Assembly (NCBI GenBank): GCA_039619475.1
Contig: CM077115.1
Coordinates: forward strand, 398,942,557-399,006,556
Direction: 5' to 3'
Length of the DNA: 64,000 bases
Origin: Icerya purchasi
Taxonomy: Eukaryota > Arthropoda > Insecta > Hemiptera > Monophlebidae
Part shown: positions 22,606 through 35,250 of the stretch, one piece after another
How positions within the stretch are numbered: the first letter of the stretch is position 1
How the letters are laid out: every line of letters starts with the position of its first letter
Notes under the pieces: generated by a model
Database searches by the model: none
What the model saw: the letters and a program-made list of their open reading frames with translations, nothing else
What the model was told of the DNA's origin: nothing
Position numbers and translations under genes: made by a program

Positions 22606-23807
22606 AGGTCTATTTACACACAGTCACAACTCATTACAGTCTCATTTTAATCTCAGTGAAGTGGCGGTGGTTACAGAAGAACTAGCGATCGAAGTGATTG
22701 CTTTAGAACACGCAAAACAAAAAAGTGTAAAAAACACCTTTAATTACTGGAAGTGTGAAAGAAACGCTAAAATGAAGAAGAATTTGCTACTTTATTGTAA
22801 AAAAAGTAGTGGACGATGAAAGAAAGTTTTTCAAATGCTTCAGAATGAGTAAGTACACCTTTAATATTTCGCTTAATAAACTACAAGAACATCTGAAAAA
22901 GGAAGACAAGCCATCTCAGTGAAGAACGCTTAGCAGTTTGTCTCAAGTATATATTTTAAAGTTTTCTATTATTCTTCAACATATAAATTCGGAAATTTAT
23001 ATAAAAAAAAAATGGTTTCATCGGTTGTTCCACCTTCTCCTAAATATCATTGTTGAAATTTACATTCACACATTTCAATTTTATCAGATCGTATAAAACG
23101 ACATATTTACAAACATATTCTATTAATTCTTGTCATTCGTTATGGAAATATTCACATTCATCTTTCGGCTTGCGTCCGTCGTACAAAAAAATATCGTTAT
23201 GAACGAAATGAAATATGACCGAACGGTTGCGACAGAAGATTAAGTCTGGAAATCAAGAAAAAGGTGTTAACATGTTATGTACGGTCCGTGCTATATAAAA
23301 GGATATATGGAAAAGCGTATTTCATTATTCGAAAAGTGGTGTTACCATAGACCAAAAAAAATGAAAGATGCGGAGGTGCTACAATTGATGAAAAGAAATC
23401 AAAAAACAAATTTCTTTGGACATTTTATGAGAGAACCAACATATCAACTTCTGCAAACAATAATGTTGAGAGTGACAGAGGGGAAAAGGGGACAAGGAAG
23501 AAGAAGGATTTCTTGGTTCCAAAATATTAAGACATAGACCGGAGTTACAAAATTAAGAGGATTATTCCAGGTTGCAAGAAGTCCAGACGCATTTCGTCAA
23601 ATGGGTGACTAAGCTATACCCGAATCGGATTTCACGAAGAAGAAGAAGAAGAAGAAGAAGAAGAAGGTGTCTTGCAGCTCGGATAAGGGCAACCCATGAG
23701 TGCAGACAGTAGCCATCTACGAGGAAGAAAAATATCTTTTTTGTACCGTGGCCAGACGGATATCTCAGAACTGTGAACGTCCGTAACTAATGCGTGTAAA
23801 TAGACCT
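22606..23807 (+). mobile_element. PIF-Harbinger-type element, 1202 bp, TAA-flanked
   Basis: The ends AGGTCTATTTACAC (22606) and its inverse GTGTAAATAGACCT (ending 23807) are flanked by TAA at 22603-22605 and 23808-23810, the 3-bp target of PIF-Harbinger. The interior plus strand keeps transposase text near 22690-22920: IEVIALEHAKQKSVKN and, after a shift, DDERKFFKCFRMSKYTFN with LNKLQEHLKKED, which matches the '..FF.yFRMs...F..LL....p.l.k.dT' segment of Harbinger transposase. A LINE 3' end is embedded in it. It is defective. Confidence 0.75.
23180..23667 (+). mobile_element. LINE 3' end with GAA-repeat tail, nested
   Basis: Plus-strand text runs LSLEIKKKVLTCYVRSVL (broken), EKWCYHRPKKMKD, then at 23277..23537 KTNFFGHFMREPTYQLLQ and EGKRGQGRRRISWFQNIKT, followed by TKLRGLFQVARSPDAFRQM. 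This is the C-terminal part of non-LTR retrotransposon reverse transcriptases (pattern '..GH..R...y.lLq.i..Gk.eGkRgrGRRr.SWl.nl...tg'). It stops at a (GAA)n tract at 23634-23666, which serves as its 3' tail. It is 5'-truncated and inserted in the Harbinger element. Confidence 0.75.
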
Positions 23808-23829
23808 TAAAAATAAAAAAAATTGAATG

Positions 23830-24443
23830 TCCTAATTAAAGATGTTTTTACCGGTGGTGAAAGTTAATGAGATTATTATCCCACTAGAAGTGGCAGAAAC
23901 ATAAACTAAGGATAAATCAAAAACTACTGGTCAGATCTTGATCAAATTTAAGTGGTACCACATGAGAAGCACTAGCTTTCAAATAAAAGACGAATCGTCA
24001 AAATCGGTTCACCTAGAAGAAAGTTCTGAGGTAACACACATAAAAAAAAAATACAGTTGAATTGGGAACCTCCTCCTCTTTTTGAAGTCGATTAAAAATT
24101 ATCAAAATTTACAACGTAATTCTTACTGTTATCAACACAAAAAAAATAACATAATCACAAAAATCCTATCCTAACATTTAACTTTCATTATATAAAATCA
24201 AAACATTTTTCGTTACATATTTGGTTACATAAAATTGTGATATTTTTTAAATAACAATAACAAAAATTCTATAAAATATAACAAACGTTACATAAAATGG
24301 GGACATTTTTCATTACATGAAATTAGGACATTTTTTATAATGGAGGGTAGCCTACGAATTATGTTGTAATTAATATATATATACATATGTATAATTATAA
24401 AAATATTTTCGTACCCCCCCCCCCCCCCGAAATTTTGGTCTAG
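23830..24443 (-). repeat. Dispersed repeat, shared with 60.6-61.26 kb
   Basis: The stretch 24090-24385, read on the minus strand, matches text at 60600-61140 (TTACAACGTAATT, AATCACAAAAATCCTATCC, AACATTTAACTTTCATTA, repeated AT..AATTTTATGTAACG blocks). The right end, with a run of 15 C (24414-24428) and GATACGGCCCTGC, resembles the tip of the MITE at 38085. The left half has TTCACCTAGAAGAAAGTTCTG and CTTTTTGAAGTCGATTAAAA, common in insect dispersed repeats. Ends are unclear. Confidence 0.5.
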
Positions 24444-24994
24444 ATACGGCCCTGCAAACTAGTATATAAGTTTGGTATTTCTAAAAAAAAAAAAAAAAAA
24501 AAAAGCAGTGAGTAACGCGTAATTCAAATTTAACAAGCATGTATAAGCGAAACTCATTCTTTTTTTTTAAATGTTTCACTTAAGCTATTGGATTTCTGAG
24601 GGTAATTCGATGTTTGTAATAACGGGTATACAGCGAGACGAATATTTTATTCGCAGTATGAGCTTTTAATTCGATATTGTTTTTTTGTTTTAAATAAAAA
24701 TTTAAAACTTGATAATAATCTATATTTTTAGGTTACAAATTTAATGTCAAATTGCAGAATTTGAAAACTAAGAAACTTCTAATGACAGAAAATTAACTTG
24801 TAGGGAAGTTTTTGGATACTCCTTTATAAAAATATGAGGAAACCTAATGTTTTGTAAAACTAAAATTAATCAACTTCATCGATAAAATACTTTAAGTGGT
24901 AAGAAAAAAATAATTTTGTAGAACCCAATCTCGTGAGCCTTTCCCGTGAAACAATTATTGACCTTGGAGACATGTAATTTTATTCGATTTTTTT

Positions 24995-25830
24995 AAAACT
25001 TGCCTCACACTTGAAAAGAACGGGAACAACAGTAAATAATTATGCATTGATGGAACTTACGCTGAACAAGCGTCTTGTCTGGTGTTTGGAACACCATAAT
25101 GCGCTTCCTAACAATTTGTTCGGCTTTCGGCCGGATATTGGCCCTCCTGGTTGTATCAGTCTTTTCGTGTCTCATTTATATAAGTGTCTTTTATCCAAAA
25201 ACATTCTACTCTGGCTTCCTTCATTGATGTCTCCTGTGCTTTTGACAATGTCCATCTTCCAACTTTAAGAGATAAAATGACAGCAATTAACATTCCAGAC
25301 AATTTCACTTCCCTTGTTATTAAGCTCATGTCCAATCGTTCTATCCACCTCTCTCCTCCATTATTTGACACTTCTAGAAAGGTTTTCTGCGGTCTTCCTC
25401 AAGGTTTCTCCCTCAGTCCTATTCTTTTTAATATTTATACTGCTAGTATCGCTTCCCTTCCTTTAAATTCCCACTCTTTATTCTTTGCTGATGATATTCT
25501 GCTTTTTTCCTCTTCCCACGATATTAATGCAGCTAATGGAGGTCTCAATTCATTCCTCAATTTGCTTGAAAGTACTCTTGCCTCAATTAACCTTGCGATT
25601 TTTCCTTCTAAGTCCTCCTACGTTGTATTTACCCTTCGCCCTTATAACCCTACTTCTGTTAATCTATCCTTAAATATAGTACAGCTCTTGCCTGTGTTAA
25701 TTGCTTTCGTTATCTCGGTATCTTTCTCGATAGTCGTCTGACCTTACCGAACATATCAAATATCTTTCCTCCTTCTCTACTAAACGGTTGAACTTGCTGA
25801 AAGCCCTGTCTCGTACTAAATGGGAGTTTT
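24995..25830 (+). pseudogene. LINE reverse transcriptase fragment
   Basis: Pieces in two frames cover the reverse transcriptase core. At 25011..25140: LNKRLVWCLEHHNALPNN and LFGFRPDIG (the 'QfGFR.g' block). At 25184..25741: STLASFIDVSCAFDNVHL (block A with its catalytic Asp), VFCGLPQGFSLSPILFNIYT (block B) and HSLFFADDILLFSSS (block C, catalytic FADD), then SINLAIFPSKSSYVVF. The best match is to Jockey/CR1-like LINEs. It is truncated at both ends and frame-shifted near 25170, so not active. No endonuclease or tail is present. Confidence 0.85.
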
Positions 25831-26130
25831 GTTAATGTACAATATAAAAAAGTTATTAACAAAAAAAAAAAAAAACAAAAGAGAAAAGTAAAGTAATTTT
25901 AATTAAATGCGAATTATCATATTTATTATCCTTACTTTTCAAGAAAACAATAACTCTAAGGAATAGCAATTAATGTTACAATTAAAATTATAAAATAAAT
26001 TATATATACAAAAAAGGAATAAGGATGAAATAAAAAACAAATGATTTTTTTTTCTTTTTCGTATCTAGATAAGTTAAATGATCAGTAACACAACAATTTA
26101 CTAGTTAACACACGTATTATAGATGTACCC

Positions 26131-26169
<39 letters not shown>

Positions 26170-26170
26170 G
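26131..26170. repeat. (TA)n microsatellite
   Basis: About 20 AT/TA units were read directly. Similar tracts occur at 30174-30224 (running into GT repeats), 32997-33034, 38435-38491 and 45692-45739. Confidence 0.9.
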
Positions 26171-26565
26171 ATTAAATCTATTTTCAGGATGTTAGCAAAT
26201 GACGCAATGAAAGGCAAATTTTTCTTCAACAATGCTATAACAAAAGTGAAAGTGATGAAAACAAGAATTAAATAAGTACATTTCACACTTAAAGAACTTT
26301 TGGTATTTAGTTAAGTTCGTTAAATTCAAAATTAATCGAAATACTCCAGGACAGTGCAAAGTTAAAAGATATTATTACGCATTGCTAATAAAATTACTTT
26401 TCGTAATAATGACCAATGTTTCTTTTTTTTTATATGTGTATATATATATATATCATCATCATCATCATCTACCTCACTCGAAATTTCGAGTATGAGTTAT
26501 CTTCTAATTCTGAGAAGAATTAGAGGATAGGTAGTCGCGCAGTTGATATATATGCATATACACAA

Positions 26566-26863
26566 GGGCGTCGCCAGCCGATGAGCCGGGGTGGCAAGGA
26601 AAGTTACCATCTCCAGGGGGGGGGGGGCAAAACGATAGAAAGAGGACATGAGTTATAGGAAAAATAAAATTTATAAGTTGTAAAGGATTAATATTTTATT
26701 AAACAAGAATAAAATCTTAATTAAAACATAATTTTCGTGGTTTTCTGGCAAATTGTTCATGATTACGCGTCTATGAATACTCATCATGGCCAGTTGATTA
26801 AGAAGTTTCAAAGCTCCAGGGGGAAGGGGCAGCTGGCTCCCCTGTCCCCCGCTGACGAAGCCT
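26566..26863 (-). repeat. MITE-like repeat, copy 2 (inverted)
   Basis: This is an inverted copy of the unit at 14714-14992. Ends are GGGCGTCGCCAGC on the left and GCTGACGAAGCCT on the right (imperfect inverted repeats). The core carries CATGATTACGCGTCT and ACTCATCATGGCCAG. A run of 12 G at 26616-26627 expands one end. It is flanked by TATA-rich sequence that hides any target duplication. A (TCA)n tract and small hairpin lie just before it (26452-26520). Confidence 0.7.
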
Positions 26864-28070
26864 ATATATATATGAAACTGTAACTAGGAACATTTTACAG
26901 AAACAGTTAAAGATATCTCATACGGGAGGGAAAATGTTACATTTATATTTTATTTATAACATTCGTATAAACACAAGTAGGAATAACTTTATTAATAGAA
27001 TAGAATAAATATTTTGATTACAGAATTGTAAACTTCTTAAATTGTCAGTAATTTAGCGATCAAGACACTTGGTTTCCTTGCAAAAAAATGCTTATTGAAT
27101 GTATCGTATTTAAGTACTTCTTTCCTTTTAAAATTAACGGTTCCATTACTTTACATTCATTAAAATTTTCTCAGAAGTTCTCGTTTATCTTTTAGGGGAC
27201 CGGGTAAATTAGTCAAGCCCTAACTACAGTCTCAAGTGTACATGAAAGATCCCTCCTAATTACATTTGTTTTTTTTTATGACTGATATAATTTTTTGATA
27301 TTTTAATTTTTTCGTTCTCATCGATAAAAGCAAGTAAATAAAAGTACAAAACCGCGCAAAATTTAGTCCATGAATTTTACGCAAATCCAATAACTTCGAA
27401 ATTGATGAAATACTGAGTCAACGTTCAAATTCTTCATAAATATCGTTCCGTACGTTTTTTAATTGAGGAATGTTTGCTGCACATGTTAAATTGTTACAAA
27501 TGTTCGTAAACACAGAATCAAAAGTTGCAATAACTGTATAAACGAGAGCTCTACCTTATGGTACACTTACATAGTTTATACAGCAGACGGAGAAATTTTG
27601 CTTTTTACTTTTTTGAATTGCAAAACCACGATGCTTATCCATTATTATTACCTTTCAGTTTATTAATAAAATAGCCATATTCGCAACTGAAAACCAAAGG
27701 ATTGAGCAAAGAATAGTAAAATTCAAATGAAGTAAAGGATCATTTTTGGACAAAACCATATTTTCTTTTTGCCACGATAGCGAGACATCAACTGGGATAT
27801 AAGTATTATATAAATATCAACCGATACGCATATACATGTCTCAAATTATAATCCGTGAATAAATTTGCATTAAATTGAAAAAAAGTAAAAATCAATTTTA
27901 AATAATATTCGCTTATTTTATTCTCAAAACGACTCACTGGTGTAGGCGTTTATTTTGTAAAGCACGTTATTTAATTCAAGATGTACTTGCACATTTATAA
28001 ATCTCTTAAACTGTCTATATAATTTAGAATAAACTGAAATTTTACTGCAGTTTATATAGTATTTAATTTT
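26864..28070. other. AT-rich spacer, nothing recognised
   Basis: No reading frame with a domain, RNA gene or repeat end was seen in this stretch. Confidence 0.35.
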
Positions 28071-28182
28071 TATAGAAATCTATTTGCCGCTGTCAAAAAA
28101 AGTGTTCTTCTTACGATAAGTGTCGCGGGTTTTCTAAGACACTTATTGTAGTTTCTAACAGTGGCGCAAATAGATTTCTATA
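28071..28182. repeat. Small MITE with nested hairpin
   Basis: A perfect 16-bp inverted repeat, TATAGAAATCTATTTG and CAAATAGATTTCTATA, bounds 112 bp. The match extends imperfectly as CCGCTGT / ACAGTGGCG. Inside is a second pair, ACGATAAGTGTC and GACACTTATTGT, around GCGGGTTTTCTAA. There is no coding content. Confidence 0.75.
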
Positions 28183-28814
28183 AGCATGCAATACTACTAA
28201 TTATGTATAGGAAAATTAAAAATTAATATGCGGCATGCAATTCAGAAAGAAACAAAAAAAAAAAGACACTAAGTATCTCTTTTTATTATATGATAATTAG
28301 TTGTCGACTTTTTTCTATTAATATACAAAACCAGTCTTATTTGACTCCCAATGAGCTACATCTTTTTACTAAAATAACCGCAGAGGATAGTTTGTTTTTT
28401 TTTTTTTTTTTTTTTTATCGAACCGAACATTTAATCTACACGTTCCCACGTATGTAATAATTAATGTCTGAAGTTTCAAAAATTACAATATAATCGCTCC
28501 TCCGTATTTTAACATCTCAGACTGGTCGTTCAACTTTATCCTATCCCACTGGTTGGTATTTCGAGTAATTAAACGGAAATTCGATACAATTATTATGTTC
28601 GTATTTATAGTAATTTTTTTACATATATCGTCTATTTTTTTCGAGTTTTAAATGAAAGTACTGTTTGATTTTAACAGCGAACTGGAAAAAATACATCCTT
28701 ACGCGTTATACTTTTTATTTACTAATCACGTACTCCATATGTTGATTGGTTCATCAAACTCTTTCGTGTTAATTATACGATGAATTTTGATAATTTCCGA
28801 ACATTATTACTTGC

Positions 28815-29600
28815 CAGTGGCATACTTTGGCGAAGGGGGGTCAACCTCTCGCCGAAATTTTGGGAGATTTGATCACGGGAAAATGAGCAACTGCTCAGAG
28901 CGGTACAGTTTGAGGGGCGAAATTATATTTATTATACTTACACTGTAAGGAAATTGTTTTTCAAAGTGGTACGCTTTATAATACCGGATTATAACCGAGA
29001 AATACTTTAATTTTTTCATTCATTTTCAATTATATTTTATTTGTTATCTTTTTTCTGTTGTTTTTTTTTTTTTTAATCGCTTCATAGCGAGAGTAACTAA
29101 AAATAGTTCAATGCGAAATATTTTTTTACCTTTTTTACTTTTTTACTTATAATAAATAACAAGCAAATAAAGATTCTTAATTTTTCACCGCACGCAGACA
29201 ATTCTCGTTTTCTCGCTAAATAAACTTGAAATTCAAGTGTACATAGAAAAATTATTTACCGATTCCGCCAGTTAGTGCACACAATTCAGTTTATTTAAAG
29301 TAGATTTTTATTTTCCAAAAAAAAAAAGTGAAAAGAAAACGAAAATCAGACGTAGTTTAGAGTTTTTTAGTTCTTGCAATTTGTCATAAGGCTAGTTATT
29401 AGTGGATCCTAAATAAAATGAAGCCGGGCCATAAGAAAAAAAAAAAAAAAAAATGAAAGCGGTACCAGATTTGAAAAAACGTAATAATCGTCTTTTAATA
29501 TGTTTGTTGTTTATTCTCTGAATCTCTTTTGATTTTTAACCCCCCCCCCCCCTCCCCCCGCCAGCCAGCCGAGGAAAAAGCAGTTCAGGTGCGCTACTGG
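28815..29600. mobile_element. Non-autonomous hAT-like element, 786 bp
   Basis: The left end is CAGTGGCATACTTTGGCG and the inverted right end is CCAGTAGCGCACC, with flanks TTACTTGC (28807-28814) and TTACCTGC (29601-29608) matching at 7 of 8 bases, as for a hAT target duplication. GC-rich tips contain runs of G (left) and of 13 C (29540-29552). No transposase frame is present. Confidence 0.65.
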
Positions 29601-30171
29601 TTACCTGCTACTAATGTGTAAGTTGTTACTATTTGTAAACGTAGAGCGTGTATAATTACGTCATTAATTTACAATAGTTACTTTGAAAGAAAAAATGCGG
29701 GAAAAAACCACTTTTGTTTAAATCATAAGAAAGACAAATGGTAGAAAAGTTGGAAGTATATAACCTACTACTCCTATTACTAATAACGATTGTGTTTTAA
29801 TCTGTAAATTTTTCACCGCTGGACGAAAACAGTTGAAATTATAATACGATTTAATAGAAATTCGACGTAAACTAAAATGTGTTTGATATGTGTGAACATT
29901 GATCGGTAAATCAGATGTGCTGCAATCTACAGGGATAACATAAATGACTAGAGGAAGAAGAAGTGTAGAAGCAGCCACCTTCGTCGTTATCGCCAGTGCG
30001 ACGTATTTTTCTAACGATATACACGAGTAAATTAAGATTAATAATAGTGGCTACGTAATACTATTTAAATTTAACAAAGCTGTCTCTATAAAATCTAATT
30101 TCTAGTAAAAATTAAAAAATTTACATATCACTTTCTTTAAAGATCACTAGAGATTTATCGCGTTACATACA

Positions 30172-30235
<64 letters not shown>

Positions 30236-32557
30236 CGCGTATGTGTATGTAGTGATGAATCGTAAAAAAAATTTACCTATTGACGTTCTTCATAACAATA
30301 ATATAATAAAATAAAATAAACGCATTACGTAGAGGTCGACGACACTGTAAATTGTTTAATCCAGCTACTGGAAAATTTACCGCCTTACTGTCACCTCTGT
30401 TTATAATATGTATATATTACCGTGTAGGTACAAACAGTCAACTCTCTAATCTGATTTCCATTTCGTAAAAATTTAACGCAACAAAGAGAAATTTTAGATA
30501 CGAAAAATATTATATAAATCTTAGCTAAACTATGGCGAATATCTGTTTTCGCCCCGTAAAAATTATATCCGGAAATATTGCGTTCTAAGATTTTAAATTC
30601 ATTTATGGGGTTGCTGACGCTGTAAAAAACTGCTCGTGAGGTTCGCAGCGTACAAAAAAATACGGATTTTTCTTGGCTAAATAAGCGATACACAAAAATG
30701 ATAACATACGTTTCATAGAATTTTCATCGTGTGAAATTTTAGCCGTTGCATCCAGAAAGAATGCCTGCTAAAATCCGCGATGCGTATTTCAATTAGCGTA
30801 ATTTCGAAATGGCACACGTTGCATTATTATAAAATCAGAATAGAGATAAGTAACAAATATTAAAGTTAGATAAAAAGGTACGTCTACCAAAAATTTAGAC
30901 TTATTATTCTTAAAACGCTTACAACTAATACAAAGCTTTTTTTTCCTTTTTTTTTTCCTTTTTTTTTCCCTTTTTTTTTCCTTTAAATTTTAAGAGTTGA
31001 CCGTTCATTGTAGAAGATGTTTTTAGATATACATCATCTGGTTACGTAAGAAAAAAGAATACCTTTTAATTCAGTTACGCAAGTAATTAAACAGTTTTCA
31101 GGGAAAAGATGAACCCCGGATTATTTTCAAAAACAGTCGCTGCAAAGTGGTTGTTTCTTCTCATAAAACAGAACAGATGGTTATAATGGCAATTTCTCGA
31201 ATGTCAAAATTGTGTTGAAAACGTTTATCAAACGATCATTAGATGCAGCGGTGACGGCGAGAATAAAAATTGAGTGGTAACAGGATTAATAACGGAATTT
31301 CCACCGAAACACCTTTTATCTCTTTATTCGGAGGACCAAGAAACCGGATGTGTCCATGTTTTCGCGCGAACTCTTTATTGATCACAATTATTAAACTTTT
31401 GCTAATTCTACGCAGAACGAAAGACTATATGAAGACATCAGTTCAATGCAGGCGGTAGTCGTAATAGAATTTCCCGGCAGCGTGATTTTATATTTTACGT
31501 ATTGATTACTGTTTCCCGAGAAACAGTTAGTGCGATTAATTGTAGACACGTACAGACGAAAGTCTAAAAACCGCTGTTGAAAATGGCTCGCGAGTTAACA
31601 TGATAAAAAGATTACAGTGTACTCTCTCGTTTTGTATTGAAGATCGGACACTATCGAAAAACGCAAAAGGAGAATCGATCGTTTATTTAATTATCTAAAA
31701 TGAAAAAACTACATTATACCCGTAGTCGAAGAAATAATTTATTAAGTGCTGTCGTTAAATCATTTGAAAATCCTTAAAATTACTACCGCCACAACAACCT
31801 CTTAAATCGCCCCTAATCAATTTTTCAATCAACTGTTCTATGCCCCCCGCAATATTCCGTTGCTGACTCTTTCCAATTGTGTCGAACAAGCTTCCGGTAT
31901 CATCGAGTATAGCACTCGGAAAGAATAATTTATAACGTTAAATCTGCAACGATGAGCATTCTTAAAGGAAGCTAAAAATTTATTTTAGATCTTTCTTGAA
32001 AATAAACCCGGTGTATACATTAAGCAAAAAAGAAAAAAAGAAAAGATTGAAATTTGATCACAACTTTAGCCAGCAGTAAAACAGAAATAACGTTCTCCAA
32101 AAATTTAAATTACTCATTATGAATTTACCTGCCTCGTTATAAAATACAAGCAATTATCACTTATTGGGGGGGGGGGCAGATTTACTTCAGCCGACAAAAC
32201 ACAAAACCGATTCCGCAGATCCAAAGATGGTTGACTGATGTAATTTTTAAAAAAGAAAGCAAATATTAACAATCAAAGGTCAAAACAATGAAAACCCGCC
32301 GATCGCGGATGACTGTTTTAAAAAAAAGCCTTAATAAAAAGTGTTGAAATTTTACTAAAAATAGATTATCATTTTTTTTTATTAATCTCAATTACATTTT
32401 TTTTTTTTATTCTTGCGTTAACGATTCTCTTTTTTCTTTCAAAAAATATACTGCCACGTTGTTTACCAGATGATGCTAGAAGAGGTTGAACATTACGAGT
32501 TACGCGTTTTAAATAATCGTAATAATAGAAGTAAAAATAATAATAACAATAATGATG

Positions 32558-32608
<51 letters not shown>

Positions 32609-32989
32609 TGATAACAGTGTATAATAATAATAAAACTATAGTAACGAGAATTTTTAGTAGTTGTGCACTCGTCTTTGTTTCAGTAACAACGGGAAAACTA
32701 ATCAGACAAGAAAAGACGAAGAAGACTTATTCTCATATAACATTAAAAGTTTCGTATTCGGTGGCGTGCTGAAGTTGATTCGAACGAACGGTAAGGCTTC
32801 AGATAAGAATTTCTCGACAGTCTGACGTTATTATGTTTCAAAGAAAACGTTGAAGCGACATTAATTCGTAAATATAAGCTGGACGATTTCAGTTTGAATC
32901 TGTTATAAGTAAGTGTCTTCACACTCGATAGTTTTCCCAAATGGACTACAAGCATTTAACGAAAAATATGGCACGACGCATATACATAT

Positions 32990-33035
<46 letters not shown>

Positions 33036-33407
33036 TCAATAAAAGTGTACAAATCTTAGTTATGGATAGTGTTCAGCTCCACTCCCGGCAAACAAAAAAA
33101 TAATAATTATAAATATTAGCGTTAAGCGTAATAAATAACTGGAAGAAACTGGAGCGTACGCATTTTTGTACGCGACGTCCACCACGACGCAGCTTCGATA
33201 GCATACGCGCTACCACCTAATATTATAACGGCTCGATTACTCTAACGGCGGCTATCAATATTCAAAGGAGCGAATTTTAAACGATGACTAATAATTTGCG
33301 GGGAAAACGGAGAAAATCCGTTTTCTATACAGTAAATGTGGATAACTACCCCTCTTGTGGTGCATCGAAAAATGCATTTTTCTCTGCATGTTTGTGCTAG
33401 AAGTAGG

Positions 33408-33443
<36 letters not shown>

Positions 33444-35110
33444 GAGCTCGTCAACTATTAACCTGGCGTAAGTGTGAAATTTGTCTATACACTTAATTCA
33501 TAGAATCGGGCCCTCCGAACGAAACACCACTGTCCCCGACCAATTACGTCGTGAAAGTCGACCCCAGACAGATAGTATTTCCCCTGACAAGACGTTTGTC
33601 CGATACAGCGCAGACGGAGATACAGTGGATTGATAACCGGGTTTTTCGACAGCAACAAAACTCTTCCAAAGACGATAATGCTTCGAAGCTGGTCAATAGC
33701 TCGCAGATATAAATAGATCACCCGAAATTATTAATTGTGATTTCAAATGCGAATAACAACAAGAGACAGATTATATTTTAAATCAAAAACATTCTAAATG
33801 ATATTTGGTATCAAATGTAATATAGTCAGTTTCTAAAAATTGGCTCTTTCGATAAAGCTCTTACGTGACATTTAAAAATGTTAATACGCGTAAAATTTTC
33901 TAGTAAAACCCTTTTTTTTTTTTTTATTTTTTTTTTTTAAAAAAATCATCTGATTTCTTAAGAGCGGTCTTAGCAGATTTATAGATTATTTCGCTTTATT
34001 AGATTTTTTTGATTTCCTTGAAAAATCGAAAATAACAAAGATCTGTAATTTGCTTCCTTATCCAACTTTCTGCGGTACGATTGAATTTTGAAAAATTCGC
34101 CATTGTCACGTTTTTATTTTAAAAAATCTGACCAGCGTTGGATTTAATGAAATCACTTCTACAAGCGGAATTTCTTCTATAACAATACAGTTCAAAGAAC
34201 AGTGCCGCTATAGTTAAGATTAAACACAACAGATTAGAGTAACTTAGCGCGCCACCGTTAACACTTTCTATTACGCGGAATTTTATTTAGGTAAGGGTTT
34301 TTTTTTTTCTTTTCTTGGCCAGTGGGGTAACTTTCCTAAAGCATTCTAAATCATACCGTTGCAACTCATTTAATATGTGGTACCGGCTTCCAAAAGGGCG
34401 ACAAAATTCGTTTATTTCATCACCCCCCCCCCCCTCGCCCGACGGTGCTATATTGTCATTTACTTTTGGAAGCATTTATTTTTGAACATTGATAATTATT
34501 ATGCGTAACGCGACAACAACGCCGAGACGACGTGATAGAATTAATTTTTCACAAATCAACTTTTTGCTTGCCTGACGATGGCTAATAAATTTCAAAAGAC
34601 CAGAGACTGTATCAGTGCAATAGCGGTCGCTACAAAGGTTTAATACTATTAAAAATTTGACCGTCATTATTGCCGTTTCAAAAGTGCAAAATTTTCCCTA
34701 CTCTGACTTCGAAAGGTGTACTTTTCAAAGGCGTTGATGGAGCATTGCAATATTTTCGGAAAATGATTCAAGGCACTCTCGCATTATGCCAGGCACTGGA
34801 AAAAATAAAATTCACGTCAACGGGGCCGTACTTAGAAAAAGAGATCGAAATTAGAAAACGGCAGATTTTCAGTAATTTCTACTCATCTCCGACTGATACG
34901 CTTTCGAGGTGACTTTCGTTTTAATGAAATAATCGACATCAGCACGCCATATCCAGTCTCCGAGACTTATTAAAAACATGTAAAAACAGCCTGTGATCTA
35001 CGATAGAAAAGTGAAAAGAGCCGAATTTAAACGAGGAAAATGTCGGCTTCCGATTGCATAAATGATTTGCAGTTCGAAGAGAGTGATGATTTGCTGTTGA
35101 AGTAGGAAAA
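29601..35110. other. Intergenic spacer 3' of the laminin-G gene
   Basis: The spacer is AT-rich, with (TA)n/(GT)n at 30174-30235, a T-rich (TTTTTTTTCC)n run at 30937-30982, (AAT)n at 32565-32606, G and C homopolymers at 32166-32175 and 34423-34434, and (TA)n at 32997-33034. On the minus strand 29978..29718 is an 86-codon frame starting MAASTLLLPLVIYVIPVDC, which looks like a signal peptide, but its start overlaps a strong splice-acceptor-like pyrimidine tract and it has no recognisable domain. AATAAA on the minus strand occurs near 34408-34413 and 34475 and could serve the gene ending at 35111. Confidence 0.4.
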
Positions 35111-35250
35111 TTATTCACAGATGATAGAAGTTTCGCCGGTCCATGACAACCTTACGTCGTAATCCGAATTGATTACGAAATCCGATATGCATCCGACGAT
35201 TCCTTTGTGATATCGGTAATGGGTTAACTGGGCCATATTTTCCATTCCGC
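35111..35250 (-). CDS. Laminin-G gene terminal exon: end of LG3 and stop
   Basis: The acceptor is TTGTTGTTTTGCAG. The exon encodes GGMENMAQLTHYRYHKG and IVGCISDFVINSDYDV, then SIICE and TAA at 35113-35111. GCIS and the final Cys form the usual closing disulfide of the last LG, which supports this stop as the true end. A strong internal donor, GAC|GTAAGG at 35155, could give an alternative transcript that skips the last 15 codons. Confidence 0.85.

Noticed and set aside
23634..23666. GAA repeat as a CRISPR-like or coding repeat
   Set aside because: It is a simple trinucleotide tail of a LINE end, with no spacers.
29718..29978. Minus-strand 86-codon frame with signal-peptide-like start
   Set aside because: The hydrophobic start is the pyrimidine tract of an acceptor-like sequence. 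No homologue came to mind, so it is noted only in the spacer entry.
33485..33721. GC-richer patch with open frames on both strands
   Set aside because: No domain is recognisable in any frame and there are no convincing splice signals.
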